Positions 53,891 to 61,545 of a stretch of 64,000 bases of DNA are shown here, one piece after another. This DNA comes from Xanthobacter dioxanivorans (GTDB taxonomy: Bacteria > Pseudomonadota > Alphaproteobacteria > Rhizobiales > Xanthobacteraceae). Each line of letters begins with the position of its first letter. Within the stretch, counting starts at the first letter, position 1. The DNA lies in the NCBI RefSeq assembly GCF_016807805.1, contig NZ_CP063362.1, positions 186,001 to 250,000 of the forward strand, given 5' to 3'. The position numbers and the translations under genes were made by a program. The notes beneath the pieces were generated by a model. It saw only the letters and a program-made list of their open reading frames with translations. It was not told the origin of the DNA and did no database searches.

Positions 53891-53958
53891 GCCCAGCCCG
53901 GGCTGCGCGTCCGTTTCCCTTCCCGAGTGAGCGCGCGGCGCATCCGCAGGAGCCCCCG

Positions 53959-55350
53959 ATGACCGATCAGTCCAACTCGCTGCACGTGCGTGACGTCGCC
54001 AACCTGCTTCATCCCAACACCAACGCCCGCCGGCACGAAGCGCAGGGCCCGATGATCATCGCGCGCGGCGAGGGCATCTACGTCTATGACGACCAGGGAA
54101 AGGCCTATATCGAGGGGCTCGCGGGCCTGTGGAGCGTCGCGCTCGGCTTCGGTGAAAAGCGGCTGATGGAGGCTGCCGCGCGGCAGATGGCGGCCCTTCC
54201 TTATTACCACACGTTCTCGCACAAATCGAACGCGCCGGCCATCGAGCTGGCCGAGCGCCTGGTGGAGATGACGCCGGAGGGACTGACCAAGGTCTTCTTC
54301 ACCAATTCCGGATCGGAAGCGAACGACACGGTCGTGAAGATGATCTGGTACTACAACAACGCCCTCGGGCGGCGCGACAAGAAGAAGATCATCTCCCGTC
54401 ACCGCGCCTATCATGGCATCACGGTCGTCTCCGGAAGCCTCACCGGCCTGCCGACGAACCAGCGGGACTTCGACCTGCCGCTCCCCGGCTTCCTGCACGT
54501 GACCTGCCCGCACCACTACCGCAACGCCCTTCCCGGCGAGACCGAGGAGGCGTTCGCCACCCGCCTCGCGGACGAGCTGGAGGCGACCATCCTGCGGGAG
54601 GGGCCGGAAACGGTGGCGGCCTTCATCGGCGAGCCGGTGATGGGGGCCGGCGGCGTGATGGTGCCGCCCGACACCTATTGGACGAAGATCCAGGCGGTGT
54701 GCCGGCGCCACGACGTGCTGCTGGTGGCGGACGAGGTGATCAACGGATTCGGCCGCCTCGGCACGCCCTTCGGCTGCGACCGCTATGCCATCGCCCCGGA
54801 CTTCATGGTGCTGTCCAAGCAGCTCACCTCGTCCTACATGCCGCTCTCGGCCATCATGCTGAGCGACAAGATCTATCAGGTCATCGCCGACAACTCCGAC
54901 CGCATCGGGGCGTTCGGCCACGGCTTCACCGCCACCGGCCACCCCGTGGCCACGGCTGTTGCCCTGGAAAACCTCAAGATCATCGAGGAACGCGGCCTGA
55001 TCGCCCACGCTGCCGCCATCTCTCCCGTCCTGCAGGACGGCCTGCGCGCCCGCTTTGCCGATCACCCCCTGGTGGGTGAGGTGCGCGGCGTCGGCCTCAT
55101 CGCCGGGGTCGAGCTCGTCGCCGACAAGGCGCAGCGGACGAAGTTCGATCCTCCCGGCCAGGTGGCCGCCTATCTCCATGCGCGGGCGCAGGAGCGCGGC
55201 CTCATCCTGCGGGCCATCGAGGATACGCTCGCCTTCTGCCCGCCCCTCATCATCACCGCCGACCAGATCGGGCTGATCCTCGACCGCTTCGGGGCCGCGC
55301 TGGACGAGACCTGGACGTGGGTGAAGACCCGCGCGGCACCCGCCGCCTAA
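53959..55350 (+). CDS. Class III (omega) aminotransferase, PLP-dependent
   Basis: PLP aminotransferase of 463 residues, related to beta-alanine or omega-amino acid:pyruvate transaminases. It has YIEGLAGLWSVALGFGE near residue 50 (small/large pocket), the phosphate-binding GSEAND near 117, the cofactor Asp in LLVADEVINGFGRLG, and the Schiff-base lysine K287 in LSKQLTSSY. The ATG at 53959 follows AGGAG. It would remove or add an amino group on a primary amine or amino acid produced by the surrounding pathway. It is monocistronic and flanked on both sides by copies of one repeat element. Confidence 0.9.
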   Translation: MTDQSNSLHVRDVANLLHPNTNARRHEAQGPMIIARGEGIYVYDDQGKAYIEGLAGLWSVALGFGEKRLMEAAARQMAALPYYHTFSHKSNAPAIELAERLVEMTPEGLTKVFFTNSGSEANDTVVKMIWYYNNALGRRDKKKIISRHRAYHGITVVSGSLTGLPTNQRDFDLPLPGFLHVTCPHHYRNALPGETEEAFATRLADELEATILREGPETVAAFIGEPVMGAGGVMVPPDTYWTKIQAVCRRHDVLLVADEVINGFGRLGTPFGCDRYAIAPDFMVLSKQLTSSYMPLSAIMLSDKIYQVIADNSDRIGAFGHGFTATGHPVATAVALENLKIIEERGLIAHAAAISPVLQDGLRARFADHPLVGEVRGVGLIAGVELVADKAQRTKFDPPGQVAAYLHARAQERGLILRAIEDTLAFCPPLIITADQIGLILDRFGAALDETWTWVKTRAAPAA

Positions 55351-55354
55351 AGGG

Positions 55355-55460
55355 CTCGACCGCGACAGGTGGATCCCATCTGTCGCGAGCAGTCTGCCGC
55401 GAGCAGGTCGAACCCCGACTCTTTGATCAGGCGGATTCACCGATCAGGTCGAATCCGCCC
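55355..55460. repeat. Flanking repeat element, copy B (downstream of aminotransferase)
   Basis: It starts 5 bp after the aminotransferase stop. CTCGACCGCGACAGGTGGAT and the following bases to 55390 match copy A in the same orientation. The hairpin GCGACAG (55362-55368) with CTGTCGC (55380-55386) is kept. A shorter GCAGGTCGAACCCC/GATCAGGTCGAATCC motif follows, so the element has internal repeats. Between the convergent aminotransferase and GntR genes it may also serve as a transcript end. Confidence 0.6.
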
Positions 55461-55503
55461 CTAAGACCAAGGAAGAGCATGCGCCGGAGCCAATCCCGCG
55501 TCC

Positions 55504-56268
55504 TCAGTCGTCCGCGGCGGCGCCCAAAGTCATGGGATGGCGGCGCAGCACGCCGCGGATCGTCTTCTGCGCCTGCATCATGGTGCGCACCAGCGCCGCC
55601 TTCGCCTTGGCGGGCTGGCGCGCGACCATGGCGGCATAGACCTCGGTGAGGCCCTGGTGGACCAGCGCCAGCATGGTCTCGTCCTCGATATGGGCGAGAT
55701 AGCGGTAGCGCATCGCCTGCTTCTCGATCACCGAGAGGATGCGCACCAGCATCTTGTTGCCGGCGGCCTCGTGCATGGAGGTGAGGAAGCCCACGTTGTG
55801 GAGGAAGAACTCGCGCACGTTGCCCGCCTTCAGGGCGGCCTGCATGGCCTTCAGGTGGCCCTGCATGGTGGCGAGGTCCTCCTTCGTGGCGCGCTTGGCG
55901 GCAAGGCCGGAGGCGATGCCCTCCAGCGGCGTGCGGCAGGCATAGATGTCGTCGAGGTCGGCGACGGAAAGCTCCTTCACCCGGATGCCGCGCCGGGCGA
56001 GGCGGACCACGAGACCGGTTGCCTCCAGCTGCCGGAAGGCCTCGCGCACCGGCGAGCGGGAGATGTTGAACTCGTCGCAGACCTCCTGCTCGGTGACGCG
56101 GGCATCGGGCGCGATGTCGAGATAGATGATCCGCCGCTCGAGAATGTTGGCGATTTCCGAGCCGAGCACGTCCGGTAGCGTGATGTCCGGCTCGGGGGTC
56201 GCCGGGAGCCGGCTGGCGGGGCGGCTGCGGACCGGCGCCACCGGCTGCAGGTGCCTGCTAGCGCGCAT
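55504..56268 (-). CDS. GntR-family (FadR/FCD) transcriptional regulator
   Basis: Regulator of 254 residues. After a Pro/Arg-rich N-terminus, the winged helix contains VTEQEVCDEFNISRSPVREAFRQLEATGLV, followed by an FCD effector domain with RYRYLAHIEDETM. It is divergent from the M29-like gene (56539), and a GTGTATACAA site lies between. The start is set at the ATG 56268 because upstream in-frame sequence is not conserved-looking and runs through the promoter. It is the best candidate to bind the related palindromes at 47216, 53658 and 56485. Paralogue of the regulator at 35518-36249. Confidence 0.88.
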   Translation of the reverse strand: MRASRHLQPVAPVRSRPASRLPATPEPDITLPDVLGSEIANILERRIIYLDIAPDARVTEQEVCDEFNISRSPVREAFRQLEATGLVVRLARRGIRVKELSVADLDDIYACRTPLEGIASGLAAKRATKEDLATMQGHLKAMQAALKAGNVREFFLHNVGFLTSMHEAAGNKMLVRILSVIEKQAMRYRYLAHIEDETMLALVHQGLTEVYAAMVARQPAKAKAALVRTMMQAQKTIRGVLRRHPMTLGAAADD

Positions 56269-56484
56269 CGGTCCGCCACCGCGCGAGCGCCCGTGCGCTC
56301 CACATGGATCCGGCCTGTCCCGACATGGCCTGTACTGGCATGACCTTCGCGCTTCCCCTGCCCGCCCGAATCGCTTTCGGGACCTTCGCCCGCATCTTGC
56401 CAGTGTACATCTGCAGTTGAAACGGTCCAGACCGCGCCTCGCCCCCTGGAATCCCCGCGCCAGCGTTGACTCGCACATTGTCGA

Positions 56485-56494
56485 GTGTATACAA
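56485..56494. promoter_or_regulatory. GTGTATACAA site, probable GntR operator
   Basis: The 8-bp palindrome TGTATACA (56486-56493) within GTGTATACAA differs by one base from the TTGTATACAA site at 53658. It lies 45 bp before the M29-like start codon in the promoter region shared with the adjacent GntR gene, a standard place for autoregulation and control of the divergent target. Confidence 0.65.
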
Positions 56495-56538
56495 TTTTAT
56501 GGTACGTCGGCATCCCGGAGAGGCGGAGAAGGCAAGCG

Positions 56539-57516
56539 ATGATCGAGAAGATGGCCATGATGCGTTCCATCGGAAACATCCTCGACAGCTGTCTCGCCAT
56601 CCGGGCGGGAGAACAGCTGCTCGTCCTGACCGACGCCGACAACCTGGCGGTCGGCAACCTGTTCACCCTCGCCGGGATCGAGCGCGGCGCCGACACCTTC
56701 CTGATGGTGATGAAGCCGCGCACCCGGCACGGCGAGGAGCTGCCCAAGGTCGTCGCCGACGCCATGAAGGCGGCGGACGCCATCGTCGCCCCCACCACCT
56801 TCTCGGTGAACCACACCAGCGCGCGCAAGGCCGCGAGCGACGCCGGCGCGCGCCTCATCTTCTTTCCGGGCTGCCAGGAAAAGATGTTCCTGGACGGGAG
56901 CCTCGACATCGACTTCGTCAAGCAGGCGGAGATCATCATGCGCCTGTCCGGCGCCTTCGAGCGGGGGGAGAGCGTGCGCGTCACCAGCAATGACGGGCGC
57001 ACCGACTTCACCCTCGACATTCGCGGCCGCCACGCGGTGCCGCAGACCGGCATCTGCCACAAGCCCGGCACCATCTCGCCGCCGCCCTGCATCGAGACGG
57101 CGGTCTCCCCCGTAGAGCATTCCACCAATGGCATCGCCATCATCGACGGCGCGGTGGTGCCGGGCGGCGAGGTGCTGGATCCGTTCCAGATCACCCTCAA
57201 GGACGGGCGGATCGTGGACATCGACACCGCCACGAAAGACGGCCGCAAGCTCGCCGACCTGCTGAAGTCCTATGGCGACGAGAACATGTATTGCCACGTG
57301 GAACTCGGCGTCGGCCTCAACCCGAAGGCGCGCATCGGCCGCGGCGTCGAGCTCGAGGATGAAGGCGAATTCGGCACCCTGCACCTCGGCATCGGCAACG
57401 GCATCACCTTCGGCAGCAGCATCCGCGCGGTCGGCCACGTGGACCTGGTCATCCGTCACCCCATCGTCACCGTGGACGGCAAGGTGGTGCTGAAGGACCG
57501 CGAGGTCCTCGTCTGA
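56539..57516 (+). CDS. M29-aminopeptidase/NicX-like metalloprotein
   Basis: Protein of 325 residues of the aminopeptidase T (M29) superfamily, which also includes the ring-cleaving 2,5-dihydroxypyridine dioxygenase NicX. Likely metal ligands in the C-terminal half are H253 and E255 (YCHVELGVG), H282 (GTLHLGIGNG), and H300 with D302 (GHVDLVI), the last pair being the conserved HxD of the family. The ATG at 56539 is preceded by GGAGAAGG; an in-frame ATG at 56485 would start inside the operator. Aminopeptidase, ring-opening oxygenase or another hydrolase are all possible. Its location beside catabolic genes favours the latter two. Confidence 0.75.
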   Translation: MIEKMAMMRSIGNILDSCLAIRAGEQLLVLTDADNLAVGNLFTLAGIERGADTFLMVMKPRTRHGEELPKVVADAMKAADAIVAPTTFSVNHTSARKAASDAGARLIFFPGCQEKMFLDGSLDIDFVKQAEIIMRLSGAFERGESVRVTSNDGRTDFTLDIRGRHAVPQTGICHKPGTISPPPCIETAVSPVEHSTNGIAIIDGAVVPGGEVLDPFQITLKDGRIVDIDTATKDGRKLADLLKSYGDENMYCHVELGVGLNPKARIGRGVELEDEGEFGTLHLGIGNGITFGSSIRAVGHVDLVIRHPIVTVDGKVVLKDREVLV

Positions 57517-57579
57517 TCGTCGTCTGCACGGGAAATGGCTCGGCCGGCGTCCCTGAGGCGCCCACCGGGCCGCATCACC

Positions 57580-58992
57580 TCACGCTGCCGGCTTGAGCGC
57601 CTGAAGCTCGCCGGGAAGCGCATAGGCCCACTGGGTGATGGAGCCGGCGCCGAGGCAGATCACATAATCTCCGGGCTTGGCCAAGCCAGCCACGATGCCC
57701 GCGAGGGCCTCCGGCCCCTCCAGCGCCGTCACCGAGCGATGCCCATGGGCGCGCAGGCCCTGCACCAGGTGGTCCCGGTCCGCCCCCTCGATGGGCGCCT
57801 CGCCCGCCGTATAGACGGGGGCCACCACCACGTGGTCGGCATCGTTGAAGCAGGTGCAGAACTCGTCGAACAGCGAGGCGAGGCGCGTATAGCGGTGCGG
57901 CTGCACCACGGCGATCACCTGTCCCTCGCTCGCCGCCCGCGCCGCCTTGAGCACGGCGGCGATCTCCACCGGGTGGTGGCCGTAATCGTCATAAACGGTG
58001 ACGCAGTTCCAGTCCCCGGTGCGGGTGAAGCGGCGCTTCACCCCGCCGAACTGGGAGATCGCCTCGATGATCTTCTCGTCCGGCACCTTCAGCTCGTGCG
58101 CCACGGCGATGGCGGCGGTGGCGTTCAGCGCATTGTGCTTGCCCGGCATGGGCAGGCGCAGGCCGCGGATCTCGTGCACCGTCTCTCCCGCCCGGTTGCG
58201 GAAGACGACGCCGAACTTGGTGATGCCGCCCTTCAGGTCCACGTCCACGAGGCGCACGTCCGCCTGCGGGTTCTCGCCATAGGTGATGACGCGCCGGTCC
58301 TCGATGCGGCCCACCAGCGCCTGCACCACCGGATGGTCGATGCACATGACCGCGAAGCCGTAGAAGGGCACGTTCTCCACGAAGGCCTTGAACGCCTCCT
58401 GCACCTTGTCGAAGGTCTTGAAGTGGTCGAGGTGCTCCGGGTCGATATTGGTGACGATGGCGACTTCCGTGGGCAGCTTCAGGAAGGTGCCGTCGCTCTC
58501 GTCCGCCTCCACCACCATCCAGTTGCCGTCGCCGAGGCGGGCATTGGTGCCGTAGGCGTTGATGATGCCGCCATTGATGACGGTCGGGTCGAAATTGCCG
58601 GCGTCGAGCAGGGTCGCCACCAGCGAGGTGGTGGTGGTCTTGCCGTGGGTGCCGGCGATGGACACGCAGCTCTTCAGCCGCATCAGCTCGGCCAGCATCT
58701 CGGCGCGGCGCACCACCGGCAGGCGCCGGGCGCGGGCGGCGACCAGTTCGGGATTGTCGCGCTTGATGGCGGAGGACACCACCAGCACGTCGGCATCGTC
58801 CACGTTGGAGGCCTGGTGGCCCACCACCACCTTGATGCCGTGATCGCGCAAGCGCTTCACGTTGGCATTTTCCGCCACGTCCGAGCCCTGCACCTCGTAA
58901 CCGAGATTGTGCAGCACCTCGGCGATGCCGCTCATGCCGATGCCGCCGATGCCGACGAAGTGGATGGAGCCGAGGCCGGACGGCAGTTTCAT
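57580..58992 (-). CDS. murC: UDP-N-acetylmuramate--L-alanine ligase MurC
   Basis: ATP-dependent ligase that adds the first amino acid (L-Ala) to UDP-MurNAc in peptidoglycan synthesis; cytoplasmic, 470 residues. The UDP-binding domain begins [18 protein letters not shown], the ATP loop is GTHGKTTT near residue 113, and the Mur ligase central domain has ADESDGTF and [10 protein letters not shown]. The C-terminal domain has [10 protein letters not shown]. Its start overlaps the murG stop by 4 bp, continuing the dcw-type order ftsW-murG-murC on the minus strand. Confidence 0.96.
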   Translation of the reverse strand: MKLPSGLGSIHFVGIGGIGMSGIAEVLHNLGYEVQGSDVAENANVKRLRDHGIKVVVGHQASNVDDADVLVVSSAIKRDNPELVAARARRLPVVRRAEMLAELMRLKSCVSIAGTHGKTTTTSLVATLLDAGNFDPTVINGGIINAYGTNARLGDGNWMVVEADESDGTFLKLPTEVAIVTNIDPEHLDHFKTFDKVQEAFKAFVENVPFYGFAVMCIDHPVVQALVGRIEDRRVITYGENPQADVRLVDVDLKGGITKFGVVFRNRAGETVHEIRGLRLPMPGKHNALNATAAIAVAHELKVPDEKIIEAISQFGGVKRRFTRTGDWNCVTVYDDYGHHPVEIAAVLKAARAASEGQVIAVVQPHRYTRLASLFDEFCTCFNDADHVVVAPVYTAGEAPIEGADRDHLVQGLRAHGHRSVTALEGPEALAGIVAGLAKPGDYVICLGAGSITQWAYALPGELQALKPAA

Positions 58993-60116
58993 GCCTGTTT
59001 TCCCTTGAAGGTTGCGACCGCGCCCTTGCCCGCAAGGTGCCGGACGAGATCGGCCAGCCGCTCCGCGGCATCGAGCACGCCCTGGCTTCTGGCCCGATCG
59101 GCCATCCGCGTCAATGATTGGGGTTCGCCGGCAAAGGTGTTGAGTTCCAACGCCAGCCGGTCGGGATCGAACTCCACCTGCCGCAGCACCAGGGCGGCGC
59201 CGGCCTCCCCCAGCGTGCGGGCGTTGGCCGCCTGGTCCTGGTCGAGGGCGTGGGGCAAGGGGACTAGGATGGACGGCCGCCCGATGGCGGACAGCTCCGC
59301 CACGGTGCCCGCGCCGGAACGGGCGATGACGAGATGGGCCTGCGCCATGCGCGCCGGCAGGTCGTCGAAGAAGGGCGCCACTTCCGCAGCAACGCCAAGC
59401 CGGGCATAGGTGGCCTTCACCCGCTCCAGGTCCTCCTCGCGCGCCTGCTGGACGAGAAGGAGACGCGCCCTGAGGTCCGTCCCGAGCCGCTCCACGGCTT
59501 CGGGCACGACATCGGACATCACCCGCGCGCCCTGGCTGCCGCCGAAGACCAGGACGCGCAGCGCGCCCCCGGGGACCGGTGGGTCATAAAGCGTGGCCGC
59601 GGCGGCCACGGCTGCCGGGCGCAGCGGATTGCCGGTCCACACCGCCTTGGGCTCCAGGGCGGGGTTCGCCTTGGCAAGGCCGGGAAAGCCGGTGGCGATG
59701 GCGGTGACACGCCCCGCCAGCATGCGGTTGGCCCGGCCCATGACGCCGTTGGCCTCGTGGATCAGGGTCGGCACGCCCGTGAGGGAGGCGGCGATGAGCG
59801 GCGGCACCGTGGGATAGCCTCCGAAGCCCACCACCACGGCGGGCTTCAGCCGGCGCAGCAGCGCGAGGCTCGAGACGAGGCCGGTGGCGAGGGCGAAGCC
59901 GGTGCGCGCGAGCGCCACGGGGGAACGGCCGCGCACGGTATCGGCGGGCAGCACGTGCAGCTCGCGGGCGGGAAAGTGCCCGGCATAGCGCGCCGCGCGG
60001 GCGTCGGTGGCGAGATCGACCGTCATCCCGCGCGCGGTGAGCACCGCCGCGAGCGCCTCGGCCGGGAACAGATGGCCGCCGGTACCCCCGGCGGCAAGGA
60101 GAATAAGCTCGCTCAC
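58989..60116 (-). CDS. murG: UDP-N-acetylglucosamine--N-acetylmuramyl-(pentapeptide) pyrophosphoryl-undecaprenol GlcNAc transferase MurG
   Basis: Glycosyltransferase (GT28) at the inner face of the cytoplasmic membrane that makes lipid II from lipid I; 375 residues. The N-terminal glycine loop is [16 protein letters not shown], with [15 protein letters not shown], and the C-domain has [17 protein letters not shown] and [24 protein letters not shown] with the sugar-nucleotide site. It overlaps murC by 4 bp and lies 117 bp after ftsW. Confidence 0.96.
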   Translation of the reverse strand: MSELILLAAGGTGGHLFPAEALAAVLTARGMTVDLATDARAARYAGHFPARELHVLPADTVRGRSPVALARTGFALATGLVSSLALLRRLKPAVVVGFGGYPTVPPLIAASLTGVPTLIHEANGVMGRANRMLAGRVTAIATGFPGLAKANPALEPKAVWTGNPLRPAAVAAAATLYDPPVPGGALRVLVFGGSQGARVMSDVVPEAVERLGTDLRARLLLVQQAREEDLERVKATYARLGVAAEVAPFFDDLPARMAQAHLVIARSGAGTVAELSAIGRPSILVPLPHALDQDQAANARTLGEAGAALVLRQVEFDPDRLALELNTFAGEPQSLTRMADRARSQGVLDAAERLADLVRHLAGKGAVATFKGKQA

Positions 60117-60233
60117 GTTCCCCCTCGATGACCGCGCGACCGGGCGAATCGCTCGCCGTGCCGCGCGCAGTCACTGCCCTGCCAATGCGGCCGTTCCACG
60201 AACGGATCCTGCCCGCCCCGCGCCCGGCGGGCC

Positions 60234-61427
60234 TCAGGCCGGATCCGGCACCGCCCCCGACGCCACCGCACGGGCGCTGCCCTCCTGCGCCGGCTTCTCG
60301 GTCAGCGCCGCCAGCGCCGCCGCCCCCGGCCGCTTGCGCGACAGGGCGAGCAGCATCCCCATGCCGAAGGCGATGGAGATGAGCGAGGAGCCGCCGTAGG
60401 AGATGAACGGCAGCGTCATGCCCTTGGCGGGGGCGATGTGCACGTTGACCGCCATGTTGATGGCCGCTTGCAGCCCGAACAGCAGCGCCAGTCCGGTGAT
60501 GGCGAAGCGGGCGAAGGGGTCGCTCTCCTTGGAGGCGCGCGACAGCGACCGCAGGATGATGAAGGCGAACAGCGAGAGGATGACGAGGCACAAGATGATG
60601 CCGAACTCCTCCCCCGCCACGGCGAAGACGAAGTCCGTATGCCCGTCCGGAAGCAGGCGCTTCATGGTGCCCTCGCCCGGGCCCTGCCCGAACCAGCCGC
60701 CGTTGCGGAAGGAGTTGAGCGCCGCGTCGATCTGGTAGGTGTCCCCGGAATCCGGATTGAGGAAGCGGTTGATGCGCTTCTGCACGTGGGAAACGGTCAT
60801 GTAGGCGAGCGCGCCGCCCCCGGCCCCAATGCCCACGAGGCCCACCATCCAGATCCAACGCAGGCCGGCGAGGAAGAAGAGCGAGGCCCACACCAGGCAG
60901 ATGAGCAGGCTCTGCCCGAAGTCGGGTTGCTTCACCAGTGGCGCCAGCACGCTGCCGAGCAGGGCGAAGGCAAACAGCTGCGCCGGCATTTCCGGCCGCT
61001 TGGTGCTCTCGGAGAACAGCCAAGCGGCGAGGATGACGAAGGCCGGCTTGATGAATTCGGAGGGCTGCACCGTGATGCCGGCGATGGTGAGCCAGCGCCG
61101 CGCGCCCTTCACCTCCGGCCCGACCACGAGGGTCGCCAGCAACAGCACGAGGAAGAGGGCGAACACGCCGATGCACAGGCGCCGCAGCGTGCGCGGCGAC
61201 AGGAAAGACGTGGCGATCATCACCACCACTGCGGGGGCGAGGAACAACACCTGCCGATTCACGAAGTGGAACGGATCGGCGATGGACAGGCGCGCGGCCA
61301 CGGCCGGGCTGGCCGCGAGGCACAGGATGATGCCGATGACCATAAGGCCGACGAGGCTCGCGAGCAGCGCCCGGTCCACCGTCCACCACCACTCGCTGAG
61401 CACGGTGCGGTCGGCGCGCGACATCAT
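60234..61427 (-). CDS. ftsW: Lipid II glycosyltransferase/cell division protein FtsW
   Basis: SEDS-family membrane glycosyltransferase for septal peptidoglycan, 397 residues and about ten helices. Motifs include ARRWLTIAGITVQPSEFIKPAFV (with the SEDS QPSEF region), VKQPDFGQSLL, the loop GPGEGTMKRLLPDGHTDFVFAVAGEEFG and the C-terminal GMTLPFISYGGSSLI. The start at 61427 (double ATG) has GGAG about 10 bp upstream; a longer frame extends into the divergent promoter. Transcribed away from the helicase gene. It sits at the end of a dcw-like cluster with murG and murC. Confidence 0.95.
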   Translation of the reverse strand: MMSRADRTVLSEWWWTVDRALLASLVGLMVIGIILCLAASPAVAARLSIADPFHFVNRQVLFLAPAVVVMIATSFLSPRTLRRLCIGVFALFLVLLLATLVVGPEVKGARRWLTIAGITVQPSEFIKPAFVILAAWLFSESTKRPEMPAQLFAFALLGSVLAPLVKQPDFGQSLLICLVWASLFFLAGLRWIWMVGLVGIGAGGGALAYMTVSHVQKRINRFLNPDSGDTYQIDAALNSFRNGGWFGQGPGEGTMKRLLPDGHTDFVFAVAGEEFGIILCLVILSLFAFIILRSLSRASKESDPFARFAITGLALLFGLQAAINMAVNVHIAPAKGMTLPFISYGGSSLISIAFGMGMLLALSRKRPGAAALAALTEKPAQEGSARAVASGAVPDPA

Positions 61428-61545
61428 GGGGCGACAACTCCGGTACGGGATATTTCCCGCACCATGCGTCCGGGAGGGTTGACGGTCGATTAAGAGCGGC
61501 GCCCTGCCCATCGCACAATCGCGGGATGGCACCTATCTTCACGGA

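Larger units (their letters stand above)
53628..53958. promoter_or_regulatory. Divergent region between thioesterase and aminotransferase genes
   Basis: This 331-bp gap holds no credible gene. Its left part contains a perfect TTGTATACAA palindrome and AT-rich promoter-like DNA for the thioesterase gene. The centre contains copy A of a repeat element that also flanks the other end of the aminotransferase gene. The right end carries AGGAG (53949-53953) for the aminotransferase. Open frames here are short and have no domain-like sequence. Confidence 0.6.

Noticed and set aside
53658..53930. 90-codon frame between thioesterase and aminotransferase
   Set aside because: It runs through the operator and the repeat element, has no ribosome site, and its composition is that of translated non-coding DNA.
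55400..55460. tRNA-like GGTCGAACCCC and GGTCGAATCC stretches
   Set aside because: They resemble a T-arm only. No acceptor stem, anticodon arm or CCA end can be drawn, and they belong to the repeat element after the aminotransferase gene.
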